Source: JACNKV01 sp964422145 (lineage in GTDB: Bacteria > Fidelibacterota > Marinisomatia > Marinisomatales > JACNKV01). Taken from it: a DNA stretch of 64,000 bases. The stretch is taken from assembly GCA_964422145.1 (NCBI GenBank), contig CAYQZV010000001.1:1-64000 (forward strand). Reading direction: 5' to 3'. Within the stretch, counting starts at the first letter, position 1, and every line of letters starts with the position of its first letter. The notes beneath the pieces are model-generated. The model had not been told where the DNA came from. It ran no database searches and was given only the letters and a program-made list of their open reading frames with translations. This document shows positions 43,926 through 52,702 of this stretch, piece by piece. Made by a program: the position numbers and the translations under genes.

Positions 43926-45583
43926 TTAAAAAAACAGCTCCTCTCTTTCTCACCGGATGGCTATTTGGCCAGCTATCCGTCGGAGATACACTTGTGATCC
44001 ACCCGGTTTCTTGGGAGACTCCCAGCCCCGAAGGATGGGGAGCACAATATATCGAGACGGTGAACTTCCCCGAAGGTGATGAATCCTGGGCAAAAATTGT
44101 GATGGTGCAAACACTGAAATGTGATTCACTGACAAAAGGTGATGACTATCCCTGCGGTGAATGGGATTATATCTGGAATATTTTGATCGACGTCCCTGCA
44201 GGAGATACCGTAGAAACATTCAGCATGGGCAGTTTTGTCACGCCGTACGGGAAACGGCTTGTTCTTGGCGGGGAAGCCGGATGGGAATGGACATACGATT
44301 TAACCGACTATGCTCCCCTTTTGAAAGGAGAACGAAAACTTACCGTCGGAAACAATCAGGAATTGTTGGATTTAAAATTCCTGTTTATCAAAGGAACACC
44401 GGCGAGGGATGTTTTGAAAGTTGAGAATGTATACCCGTACGGTCATCATAAATATGGAGATTTAGCTGATGATATTGTGTTGAAGGAAACCCGTCTTCAA
44501 CTATCCTCTGACGCCGAGGCCTTTAAATTGAAAGCTGTTATTTCCGGGCATGGACATGCCGGCCCAAGAAACTGCTGCGAGTGGGATAGTAAAACCCACA
44601 CCTACTACATGAACGGTTGGGAAATCTTTCGATGGAATGTCTGGAAAGACTGCGGCAATAACCCGATCTATCCTCAGGGCGGAACCTGGCCTTTTGACCG
44701 CGCCGGATGGTGTCCCGGGACTAAAGTGGATGAATACGAATTTGAGCTGACACCCTATGTAAAACCGGGAGATACACTCTCGATTGATTACAGTATTGAA
44801 CCTTATCGTGATAATGGCGAAAAAGACGGTGAATTCAGAATGGCGCACCAGCTCTTTTCATACGGTCCTCCGAATTTTATCACAGATGCCGAGTTGGTTG
44901 ATATTATCGTGCCCAGTTCTAAAGATAAGTACAGCCGGATGAACCCAAATTTATCTTATCCGATCATTTTGTTAAAAAATACCGGTGTCAATGATCTTAG
45001 GCAGGTGGAGTTTTCATACGGATTGAAGAACCGGAGAAAATCGTCATACACTTGGCATGGTGAGTTGAAATTCCTGGAAAAAGCGGAGGTTCATCTTCCT
45101 TCTCCGAGGTGGAGTGGATTGAAAAGAAATCCAGAATTTGAAGTGGAGATCAAAGCCGTCAATAACGGCAAGGATGAGAATCCGATAAACAACGGGTTGA
45201 CCTCCGTGGTTCCTATCCCAAAAGAATTTCCTAATGAATTCACGTTGAATATTTTAACGAATGATGTTGATCGCGCCCGTGAAAATTCCTTTGCGATTTA
45301 TGATAGCGAAGGCACGGTTCATTACAGCGGCGATGCTTTTTCAGACAGTACGGAATACCAATATCCAATCCGATTAAAAAAAGGATATTATACGTTTTTA
45401 TTTAAAGACGATATGGAAGACGGAATTTCCGTTCATTGGTGGTATCGGAACAGCGCGCCGGAAATGGTTGGTGTAAACGGACGAATCGAATTTGTAGATG
45501 CTGACGGAGAAACACTCCACAGTTTTAAACCGGATTTCGGGCAAGAGCTTCGTTTCGGATTCTATGTAGGGAAATTGCCTTAA
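43922..45583 (+). CDS. Peptide-N-glycosidase F-like exported protein
   Basis: A 553-residue exported protein with a hydrophobic N-terminus. Residues about 30-340 fit the two-jelly-roll PNGase F fold. Motifs seen are DYPCGEWDYIW, where the catalytic aspartate of PNGase F (D60) lies in a WD pair, and RWNVWKDCGNNPIYPQGGTW with the disulfide-type cysteines NCCEW / KDCGNN / WCPG. The last 200 residues form beta domains of unknown role. It would release N-glycans from glycoproteins outside the cell. No T9SS tail is evident at the C-terminus. Confidence 0.8.
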   Translation: MIKKTAPLFLTGWLFGQLSVGDTLVIHPVSWETPSPEGWGAQYIETVNFPEGDESWAKIVMVQTLKCDSLTKGDDYPCGEWDYIWNILIDVPAGDTVETFSMGSFVTPYGKRLVLGGEAGWEWTYDLTDYAPLLKGERKLTVGNNQELLDLKFLFIKGTPARDVLKVENVYPYGHHKYGDLADDIVLKETRLQLSSDAEAFKLKAVISGHGHAGPRNCCEWDSKTHTYYMNGWEIFRWNVWKDCGNNPIYPQGGTWPFDRAGWCPGTKVDEYEFELTPYVKPGDTLSIDYSIEPYRDNGEKDGEFRMAHQLFSYGPPNFITDAELVDIIVPSSKDKYSRMNPNLSYPIILLKNTGVNDLRQVEFSYGLKNRRKSSYTWHGELKFLEKAEVHLPSPRWSGLKRNPEFEVEIKAVNNGKDENPINNGLTSVVPIPKEFPNEFTLNILTNDVDRARENSFAIYDSEGTVHYSGDAFSDSTEYQYPIRLKKGYYTFLFKDDMEDGISVHWWYRNSAPEMVGVNGRIEFVDADGETLHSFKPDFGQELRFGFYVGKLP

Positions 45584-46776
45584 TCGGCTATTCGAATTTC
45601 TTTATTCAGCAGCCCTACCACACCGCAAAGCGCGGCGCCGATCCCAATCCAGAAAAAGATCACCCGCAGACCGACAGAATGTGCAATAATGCCGACTAAA
45701 GCAGATGACAGCGCGGTCATTCCCACAACAGCGATATGCACCATTGAAAACAATCTGCCGTGAATACGGTTCGGTGTATGCCGCTGAATGATGGCTGTCC
45801 GCGGTACTGTGATCATCGGAATCCCGATCGCATGCAATGTGATAAAGACCATCACAAACGGAATGGAATCTGCAAAATAAAACACAGAATAAGTAACTCC
45901 GTCCAAAATCATCCCGATTAAAAGCAGTAATCCTAAGTTAATTATTTTCCGAAGATACATAACAAACCCGGAGCCGATCAGCATCCCCAGCGCTAAACAG
46001 GCTTCTACAAATGCATAATCCGAAGCGGTACCGCCCAATACTTCTTTGACTAAAATCGGCGTACCGACAATGGCAGGTCCCATGATAAACAGATTATTCA
46101 AAACCGTTAATCCAATGAAATATCCAATAAACGGATGATGGGCTACATATCGCGAACCTTCTGCCAAATCTTTCATAGCGCTGTGTTCTTGCTTCGGCAT
46201 GGGTTCGTTTTGATATCGAACCAAGAGTAAAAGTGTTGTGGCAATCATAAAAGAAAGTCCGTCCAGTATAAAAAGCATTTTCAGGGATACAAACCCTAGC
46301 GCAATTCCCGCTAATGCCGGACCAATTAACCAGGCAAATTGCTGTGAAGTCGCCATGATGGAATTCACGCGGACAAGAGATTTTCGTTCTACAATGGTTG
46401 GAAGGAATGCATTAAAAGCAGGTGGAAATAACGTACCAAAAGCAGCGCGGATAAATGCCAATATCCCTATGATGATCGTAGCTTCGTGTCCGGCATACAG
46501 CAAAATCGGAATCAAAATCACTGTGATCGCTTGAGCTAAATTTGAAAACACCATCAGCATCATCCGCTGGAGACGATCGGAAAGAACTCCTGCATATAGA
46601 CTGAACAGCATTGCCGGAAGATAGGTGCTCATGGCAATCAATCCGGTTATGATGGACGAACCGGTCAAATCTAAGATCAGCCAAATAAGCGCCAAGTGAT
46701 AAATGGCATCGCCGGCAGTTGAAATCATCTGTGCAAACCAAAGCAGCGGGATGTTTTTATCTTTAACTACATTCAT
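45580..46776 (-). CDS. MFS transporter (MFS_3-like)
   Basis: A 398-residue protein with about 12 transmembrane helices and the major-facilitator pattern: an N-terminal half with AGVLSDRLQRMMLM (motif A-like loop) and RAAFGTLFPPAFNAFLP, plus a basic central loop. It resembles the MFS_3/enterobactin exporter-like branch (ENTS-type), used for drugs or siderophores; substrate unknown. Its last four bases overlap the convergent PNGase-like gene. Monocistronic. Confidence 0.85.
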   Translation of the reverse strand: MNVVKDKNIPLLWFAQMISTAGDAIYHLALIWLILDLTGSSIITGLIAMSTYLPAMLFSLYAGVLSDRLQRMMLMVFSNLAQAITVILIPILLYAGHEATIIIGILAFIRAAFGTLFPPAFNAFLPTIVERKSLVRVNSIMATSQQFAWLIGPALAGIALGFVSLKMLFILDGLSFMIATTLLLLVRYQNEPMPKQEHSAMKDLAEGSRYVAHHPFIGYFIGLTVLNNLFIMGPAIVGTPILVKEVLGGTASDYAFVEACLALGMLIGSGFVMYLRKIINLGLLLLIGMILDGVTYSVFYFADSIPFVMVFITLHAIGIPMITVPRTAIIQRHTPNRIHGRLFSMVHIAVVGMTALSSALVGIIAHSVGLRVIFFWIGIGAALCGVVGLLNKEIRIAD

Positions 46777-46867
46777 GAAGGGTAAAAATACACAGAATTA
46801 TTCATTTCGTGAGATAGAAGAAATCTGCTGTATATTTTCATAATCAATTAACAGGATTCATTAATCA

Positions 46868-47344
46868 ATGACCCAAATTATAACACGCGTGATTGACACA
46901 TATGTGTACCGGAGAACAGACGCCGGAATTCTGTTTTTGATGCTAAAAAGAGCAAAAACCAAAATGTATGAACATCTTTGGCAAGGTGTTGCCGGAAAGA
47001 TTGAATCCGGTGAAACTTCCTGGCAAGCATCGATACGGGAATTGAAAGAAGAAACCGGCTTAACGCCTAAACAAATGTTTACCGCCGATCATGTCAGCCG
47101 GTTTTACGAAGCCTATCAAGACCGGATCAACCTGGTGCCTGTCTTTGGAATTGAGGTTGACACCGAAGCCGTCACGCTTTCGGATGAACATTGTGAATAT
47201 CGATGGCTTCCGTTTGAAGAAGCAATTAAGCTGTTGGTCTGGAAAGGACAAAAAGAAGGTCTGCGTACCGTTCATGAAATGATACAATCCAACGATGACC
47301 GAATGCGGTGGTCGTCCATTCAACTTGAGGAGAACACATGTTAG
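46868..47344 (+). CDS. NUDIX hydrolase
   Basis: A 158-residue protein with the NUDIX box split as GKIESGETSW, REL and EETGL at about 40-62, consistent with GX5EX7REUXEEXGU. It hydrolyses nucleoside diphosphate-linked substrates; which one cannot be read. It shares a transcript with the selenoprotein peroxiredoxin, whose ATG overlaps its end by seven bases, so both may belong to oxidative-damage defence (inference). Confidence 0.9.
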   Translation: MTQIITRVIDTYVYRRTDAGILFLMLKRAKTKMYEHLWQGVAGKIESGETSWQASIRELKEETGLTPKQMFTADHVSRFYEAYQDRINLVPVFGIEVDTEAVTLSDEHCEYRWLPFEEAIKLLVWKGQKEGLRTVHEMIQSNDDRMRWSSIQLEENTC

Positions 47345-47793
47345 ATATCGGAGTAAAAGCACCACCTTTTCAATTACCGGATACGGATGAAAACCTTGTA
47401 TCATTAGATGATTTTAAAGGGCAGAAAATCCTATTATGGTTTTTTCCAAAAGCCAGCACCCCCGGATGAACGGTTGAAGGTCAGGGATTCCGTGATGAAT
47501 TCCAAATATTTAAAGAAAAGAATGTCGCAATTTTAGGGATGAGCGCTGATCCTCCCGCACGCCAGAAAAAATTTGCTGAGAAACATAAGTTTCCATTTCC
47601 TCTCCTCTGCGATGAATCCAAAAAGATTTTGAAGGCCTATCATGCTTGGGGACCAAAAAAATTATACGGTAGAGAATATGAAGGAATTTATAGAATATCA
47701 TATTTAATTGATGAAAATGGAGTCATTGAAAAGGCTTATCCAAAGGTAAAAACAAAATCCCACGCTTTGGATATTTTAAGTGATTTGATTTAA
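47338..47793 (+). CDS. Peroxiredoxin of the BCP/PrxQ type with in-frame UGA at the peroxidatic position (probable selenoprotein)
   Basis: ATG at 47338 has GAGGAG seven bases upstream. Translation reads through TGA at 47467-47469 (residue 44) to TAA at 47791, giving 151 residues, the BCP family length. The sequence around UGA is FFPKASTPG-U-TVEGQGFRDEF, the exact place of the peroxidatic cysteine (E. coli BCP: PKAMTPGCTVQ). Downstream it remains fully conserved (SADPPARQKKFAEKH, YEGIYRISYLIDENGVIEKA). The resolving cysteine that BCP has at +5 is Q here; another cysteine lies in LLCDESKK. A hairpin fitting the bacterial SECIS rules follows at 47484-47503. A mutation of TGT/TGC to TGA or a sequencing error are the alternatives. 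selA, selB, selD and tRNA-Sec are not in this window. Confidence 0.85.
47484..47503 (+). promoter_or_regulatory. Candidate bacterial SECIS hairpin
   Basis: GGGATTC (47484-47490) pairs with GAATTCC (47497-47503) over seven pairs (one G:U), loop CGTGAT with a G among its first two bases. The loop begins 21 bases after the UGA, inside the 16-37 range accepted for bacterial SECIS elements. Confidence 0.7.
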
Positions 47794-48719
47794 CCCGTTA
47801 ATACCAATCCTTTTTCTGAAAAGACTTTTTCATTCTGCCGATCGTCCAAATATCCCATCATGACTGAATGTCCGGTTATTATATAAGTGCCTTTATTGTT
47901 TTCAAACCCTGTCATGTGATTCGGTTCTTTTCCGATGGCGAGGATGGCTGTATTCTCCGGCTGAATGAAAACAGGGATGGATTCTTTGGAAGTATATTTT
48001 ATATCCCGCTTGACTAATTCAAAGTCTGCATCTTCATACTGCCCCGGATATCCAATCGTTAAATCCGGAGCTGCTCCGCCAAGAACGGCACCTGAATAAA
48101 ACGGCAGTACCGCTTGAAACACCGCCCATTCTGTTGAAGTCGGTTTCAGATTCGCATGATACGATTTTTTCTCATCAAGCCCCGAGATACGGTAAAAACC
48201 ATTCGCGTTGACGAGTAAATTATAGTGACTGAGACGGATACCGCGGTTATCACTCCAGAAGATCAGTGCTTCATCCGGGAGCAGCCGATTGACAGAGTGC
48301 ACATAATCCGTTGAGAAATCCTGAATGAGGTTCGGATAATCTATTTCATTTCCATCCAGCGTAAAATCCGGCTTAACGCCTTCAATCGCTGAGGTAACTT
48401 TATCGTCTGTGATCACAACCGAAGCTCCGACAGACCAAATTCCAAAGGATATAATTTCCGCATAGGGAAATTCAAACCCGTAAATCAATACCCTGTGTTC
48501 GGGTTTTACCCCAATGGATTCCAGCCAATTCGCCGTTTGGTTGACAAGATTGAGAACATCTTTGTTGGTCAGGCTTTCATCTTTGTAAACAGCATGATCG
48601 GCGTATTTGATATTTTGACCCGTGATCAAACTTCTCAAATTTGGATACGGAACCATATACTCTATTGGCTCAATATTGCCGAAACATTGTGCTTGGTAAA
48701 TCTTGTCTTTCAATTTCAT
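47790..48719 (-). CDS. Truncated, degenerate adenylate-forming (ANL) enzyme
   Basis: A 309-residue protein similar to the N-terminal part of AMP-binding enzymes: an acyl-CoA synthetase-like start, VNQTANWLESIGVKPEHRVLIYG, and an end GHSVMMGYLDD...GLVLTG where normal enzymes continue with D and the C-terminal subdomain. The expected phosphate-binding YTSGTTGxPKG is replaced by FWSDNRGIRLSHYN. The AMP-binding core and C-terminal domain are lost, so catalysis is doubtful. It sits last in the Lrp/TPL/ALDH operon and its stop overlaps the peroxiredoxin gene on the other strand. It may be a pseudo-enzyme or a decayed gene. Confidence 0.6.
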   Translation of the reverse strand: MKLKDKIYQAQCFGNIEPIEYMVPYPNLRSLITGQNIKYADHAVYKDESLTNKDVLNLVNQTANWLESIGVKPEHRVLIYGFEFPYAEIISFGIWSVGASVVITDDKVTSAIEGVKPDFTLDGNEIDYPNLIQDFSTDYVHSVNRLLPDEALIFWSDNRGIRLSHYNLLVNANGFYRISGLDEKKSYHANLKPTSTEWAVFQAVLPFYSGAVLGGAAPDLTIGYPGQYEDADFELVKRDIKYTSKESIPVFIQPENTAILAIGKEPNHMTGFENNKGTYIITGHSVMMGYLDDRQNEKVFSEKGLVLTG

Positions 48720-48779
48720 GGTGATTGTGTTTGAATAAGCCGGCTGAGATCGTACTCTCAGCCGACCTACTTAATCGAG

Positions 48780-50159
48780 TTAAATCGGCTCAAATTTCGC
48801 TTGGAAAAACCGCAGATATTCCGGTTCATAAACGAATTTTAATCCGCGGATCTCATCTCGGCGTTGGTACACCGCAGCAATGGATTCTGCCACAACATCC
48901 ATATGTGCTTGTGTATATACTCGTCTTGGAATTGTGATCCTGACCAGTTCCAATTTCGGATAATGATGTTTACCGGTTTCTTTATTTCGTCCGGCAGAGA
49001 CCACACCGCGTTCCATCGTTCGCACACCGCTTTCAAGATAAATTTCTGCTGCGAGTGTTTGTGACGGTAACTCATCCTGTGAAAGATGGGGCAGGAATTT
49101 CTTTGCATCGATAAAGACTCCGTGGCTCCCGATCGGTTTCACAATCGGCACTCCATACTCAAGAAGCTTATTTCCCAAATATAGGGTTTGTCCGACACGT
49201 GATGCCATATGATCATCGCTGACCGATTCTTTGATACCAATCGCAACCGCTTCCATATCGCGCCCGGACATCCCGCCGTATGTGTGCAGACCTTCGTACA
49301 TCACGACCATATTCTTCGCTTTCATAAAGATGTCTTCATCGTTCGTAGCAAGGAATCCGCCAATATTCACCAGTGCATCTTTTTTGCTGCTCATTGTCGC
49401 ATGATCTGTCATTGCACATATCTCGAATACGATTTCTCGAATGGATTTATTCGCATATCCTTCTTCTCGCTGCTGGATGAAATAAGCATTTTCTGCCACA
49501 CGAGTCATATCATGAACGATAGGAATATTATATTGATCGCAAAGCGCGCGTAAATCTTTCATATTTTGCATGGAGATCGGCTGTCCTCCCGCCATGTTCA
49601 CGGATGTCGCAACGCAAACGTACGGAATTTTATCTGCCCCGACTTTATCAATCAGATTCTGCATTTTAACCAGATCAACATTTCCTTTAAACGGATGCTC
49701 ATTTTCTGTATCGTGCGCCTCATCAATAATCACGTCTACAAATACACCGCCGGCAAGTTCCTGATGCAGTCGTGTCGTCGTGAAATACATATTTCCCGGA
49801 ACATAATCTCCGTCTTTGATCATCAGTGAAGATAAGATGTGCTCTGCGGCTCGTCCCTGGTGAGTCGGAACTAAATGTTTATAGGAATAATATTCTTTTA
49901 CGGTTTCCGCCAGATGATAAAAATTGCGGCTTCCGGCATAGGCTTCGTCTCCCAGCATCAGTCCTGCCCATTGACGATCACTCATCGCATTTGTTCCGCT
50001 ATCTGTCAACAGGTCGATATACACATCTTCTGATTTGAGTAAAAACGTGTTGTAACCGGCTTCTTCAATTGCCTTTAACCGCTCTTCTCTGGTTGTCATT
50101 TTAATCGGCTCAACCATTTTGATCTTCCAAGGTTCAGCCCATGATCTTCTTTTAGACAT
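48780..50159 (-). CDS. Tyrosine phenol-lyase-like beta-eliminating lyase
   Basis: A 459-residue PLP enzyme of the tryptophanase/tyrosine phenol-lyase family: DLLTDSGTNAMSDRQWAG, the PLP lysine in MSSKKDALVN and THQGRAAEHI. Residues that separate the two activities favour tyrosine phenol-lyase: TTTR in GNMYFTTTRLHQE (tryptophanase has DTTQ), the arginine in VRTMERG (tryptophanase has VRAVEIG) and LRFF near the end (tryptophanase has LRHF). It would split tyrosine into phenol, pyruvate and ammonia, and can run backwards. It is in an amino-acid operon behind an Lrp regulator. Tryptophanase remains a possibility. Confidence 0.82.
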   Translation of the reverse strand: MSKRRSWAEPWKIKMVEPIKMTTREERLKAIEEAGYNTFLLKSEDVYIDLLTDSGTNAMSDRQWAGLMLGDEAYAGSRNFYHLAETVKEYYSYKHLVPTHQGRAAEHILSSLMIKDGDYVPGNMYFTTTRLHQELAGGVFVDVIIDEAHDTENEHPFKGNVDLVKMQNLIDKVGADKIPYVCVATSVNMAGGQPISMQNMKDLRALCDQYNIPIVHDMTRVAENAYFIQQREEGYANKSIREIVFEICAMTDHATMSSKKDALVNIGGFLATNDEDIFMKAKNMVVMYEGLHTYGGMSGRDMEAVAIGIKESVSDDHMASRVGQTLYLGNKLLEYGVPIVKPIGSHGVFIDAKKFLPHLSQDELPSQTLAAEIYLESGVRTMERGVVSAGRNKETGKHHYPKLELVRITIPRRVYTQAHMDVVAESIAAVYQRRDEIRGLKFVYEPEYLRFFQAKFEPI

Positions 50160-50207
50160 TCTTAATTTCTCCTCAATTTTAACTATTATTTCTTTTCGAT
50201 TTTATAT

Positions 50208-51620
50208 TTACAGGTTAAAACAAACCACTTTTGGTTCTGTCATTTCCATCAGGGAATGTTTGATTCCTTCTCTGCCGAGTCCGCTGTTTTTCACTCCGCC
50301 AAACGGCATAAGGTCTACCCGATAATCTGTGGAATCATTCACAATAATACCGCCGACATCCATGTGTTTGATCGCATAAAATGCTTGGTTGATATTGTTT
50401 GTAAATATCGCACCGTGAAGCCCGTAATCAACCGCATTGGATTTTTCGATTCCTTCCTCCAGCGTGCTGATTTTATATAACGTCACAACCGGTCCGAAAA
50501 TTTCCTGACAATCTAGCTTGGCTCCGGCAGGCATGTTTTCCATGACCGTCGGCTGAACGAGACTTCCTTCACGGGTTCCGCCGGTTAAACAAACTGCGCC
50601 CTGTTCGACCGCTTCATCGACCCATTCGATCACCCGAACTGCTTCTTTCTCTGTGATCATTGGACCCATGTCCGTGTCTTCATCCAACTGGAATCCGGTT
50701 TTATATTGTTTTGTTCTTTCAACAAATTTTGTTTTGAATGATTCATAAATATCATCCTGAATGTAAATCCGCTGGACGCCGATACAATTTTGTCCAACCG
50801 CCCAGAATGCGCCCGACACACACGATTCCACTGCAGCCTCCAGATCACAGTCATTCATGACAATAACTGGGGAATTGGATCCTAACTCCATACCGACTTT
50901 TTTTAATCCGACTTTTTTCATGATCTCTTTTCCGGCATCGACGCCACCGGTAAAGGACACCATCCTAATACGGTCATCGGAGACCATAGCATCACCGATT
51001 TCACTTCCGTAACCCGTAACGACTGAAATGATCTCTTTTGGTAATCCGGCTTCCAGAAAACATTCGACAAGCTTGATCGCTGATAGCGGTGTGACGGTTG
51101 CCGGTTTAAGAACAACTGCATTTCCGGCGGCTACTGCAGGACCCAATTTATGTGCCACTAAATTCAGCGGATCGTTAAATGGCGTGATTGCAGCAATAAT
51201 TCCAATTGGGAATCGATAATAATACCCCACTCGGTTTTCTGACCCTTCAGCAGAATCGAACGGAATCGTTTCACCGTCGATTCGTCTTGCTTCTTCTGCT
51301 GAAATAGTAATGGTGTTTATGGCTCGACCCACTTCTTTTCTTGCTTCGCTGATTGTTTTCGATCCTTCAGATGCAATGGTTACAGCCAAGTCTTCGTATC
51401 TTGACTGCATGATCTCCGCTGTTTTTTTCAAAATGGAAATCCGTTGATGTGCCGGCATATTTCGATTGATCTCAAACCCTTTTACAGCCGTTTGGATCGC
51501 CTGTTCGACATCGTCTTTTGTGCCTTTTGGTACTGTATCTACGATAGAGCCATCGAAAGGATTAATAACCTGAATTTTATCCTCTTTATCGATCCACTCT
51601 CCATGAATGAGCATTTTCAT
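50208..51620 (-). CDS. NAD(P)-dependent aldehyde dehydrogenase
   Basis: A 470-residue ALDH-superfamily enzyme: cofactor-binding SFTGGVDAGKEI, the glutamate in MELGSNSPVIVM and the catalytic cysteine in GQNCIGVQRIYI. The C-terminus PFGGVKNSGLGREGI is typical. Closest in style to lactaldehyde/glyceraldehyde-3-phosphate or succinate-semialdehyde-type dehydrogenases; substrate not determinable. It lies between homoserine dehydrogenase and the tyrosine phenol-lyase-like gene. Confidence 0.9.
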   Translation of the reverse strand: MKMLIHGEWIDKEDKIQVINPFDGSIVDTVPKGTKDDVEQAIQTAVKGFEINRNMPAHQRISILKKTAEIMQSRYEDLAVTIASEGSKTISEARKEVGRAINTITISAEEARRIDGETIPFDSAEGSENRVGYYYRFPIGIIAAITPFNDPLNLVAHKLGPAVAAGNAVVLKPATVTPLSAIKLVECFLEAGLPKEIISVVTGYGSEIGDAMVSDDRIRMVSFTGGVDAGKEIMKKVGLKKVGMELGSNSPVIVMNDCDLEAAVESCVSGAFWAVGQNCIGVQRIYIQDDIYESFKTKFVERTKQYKTGFQLDEDTDMGPMITEKEAVRVIEWVDEAVEQGAVCLTGGTREGSLVQPTVMENMPAGAKLDCQEIFGPVVTLYKISTLEEGIEKSNAVDYGLHGAIFTNNINQAFYAIKHMDVGGIIVNDSTDYRVDLMPFGGVKNSGLGREGIKHSLMEMTEPKVVCFNL

Positions 51621-51634
51621 GTGAATTCCCTTTC

Positions 51635-52666
51635 TTACTTGATCGCTAATAAGTCTGTTAAAATGGAATAGCCTGTTTCGATTTTTCCAGCACCTGCGCC
51701 AACAATGGTAATATCACCCATCAAATCGGTTGTGAAGGTTAATGCGTTGGTCGCTCCCATAATCCCTGCCAGCGGATGACTTAAGGGCACTAATTCCGGT
51801 TTGACGGATGCAACAACTTTCCCATCAATCATTTCAGTGGATCCAAGCAATTTCCATCGAGCATTTTTTTGTTTCGCGTTTGCAATGTCTTCCGAAGTGA
51901 TTTGGGTTATTCCTTCGCAAGATACATCGGTTATTTTGAAACTTTCTCCCATAACAATATTGGTAAGTATCGTAACCTTAGCTCGAGCATCATATCCTTC
52001 TACATCGCCGGTTGGATCGGCTTCAGCATAACCTAATTCCTGTGCTTTCAGCAGAGCATCTTCATAGCTCATGCCATTTTCCATCTCTGAAAGGATATAA
52101 TTCGTCGTTCCGTTTAAAATTCCTTTTATCGAAGATATTTTACATCCTGCAAGCGGACCTTCCATTAAATTTAGGATCGGTGTCCCGCTGACAACCGTTC
52201 CCTCAATTTTAAATTGAACGTTATGGGTTTTCGCCAAGGCAGCCATTTCTTTGTACGCCAAAGCAGCCGGGCCTTTATTGCTGGTAACAACATGCTTTCC
52301 GGATTCAAATGCAGCTTTACAATGAGAAACAGCCGGCTCTCCGGTTTTCAGATCGGTGTAAGCCAACTCACAGATCACATCTGCATTGGATTCTTTGATG
52401 GTTTTAAGTGCATCCCAACCCGTGTGGTAGTCACAACAAGAGCATGTGCACGGATAATCATTCAGCGATTTACCGTTTTCAGCATACTGCAGCAGCGTGT
52501 TCAGATCAAGCCCTTCAGAGCAGTAAACAGATCCCTTCATCACATCGGATACCGCAACTACTTTTGCTTCAAATCCGTATTTGGTTTTTAATTCTTCTTT
52601 TTTACTCAGTAGGATTTCACACAGACCTTGTCCGACGGTCCCAAATCCAATTAGTGCTATTTTCAT
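51635..52666 (-). CDS. hom: Homoserine dehydrogenase
   Basis: A 343-residue NAD(P)-dependent enzyme: nucleotide-binding GFGTVGQG near 7, catalytic-region GILNGTTNYIL and AEADPTGDVEGYDA. There is no ACT domain, so it lacks the usual threonine feedback site. Residues about 74-79 hold an odd cysteine cluster (PCTCSCCDY) in the nucleotide-binding half, not common in the family. It makes homoserine for methionine/threonine; the PLP lyase next door could use O-acetylhomoserine. Confidence 0.9.
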   Translation of the reverse strand: MKIALIGFGTVGQGLCEILLSKKEELKTKYGFEAKVVAVSDVMKGSVYCSEGLDLNTLLQYAENGKSLNDYPCTCSCCDYHTGWDALKTIKESNADVICELAYTDLKTGEPAVSHCKAAFESGKHVVTSNKGPAALAYKEMAALAKTHNVQFKIEGTVVSGTPILNLMEGPLAGCKISSIKGILNGTTNYILSEMENGMSYEDALLKAQELGYAEADPTGDVEGYDARAKVTILTNIVMGESFKITDVSCEGITQITSEDIANAKQKNARWKLLGSTEMIDGKVVASVKPELVPLSHPLAGIMGATNALTFTTDLMGDITIVGAGAGKIETGYSILTDLLAIK

Positions 52667-52702
52667 ATCAGCTCCTATAATTTTGTATAATAAATTGTTC
52701 TT

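Noticed and set aside
47467..47469. Pseudogene reading of the peroxiredoxin (simple nonsense mutation)
   Set aside because: Conservation continues after the stop, the stop is exactly at the catalytic cysteine, and a SECIS-like hairpin follows; decay is less likely but not excluded.
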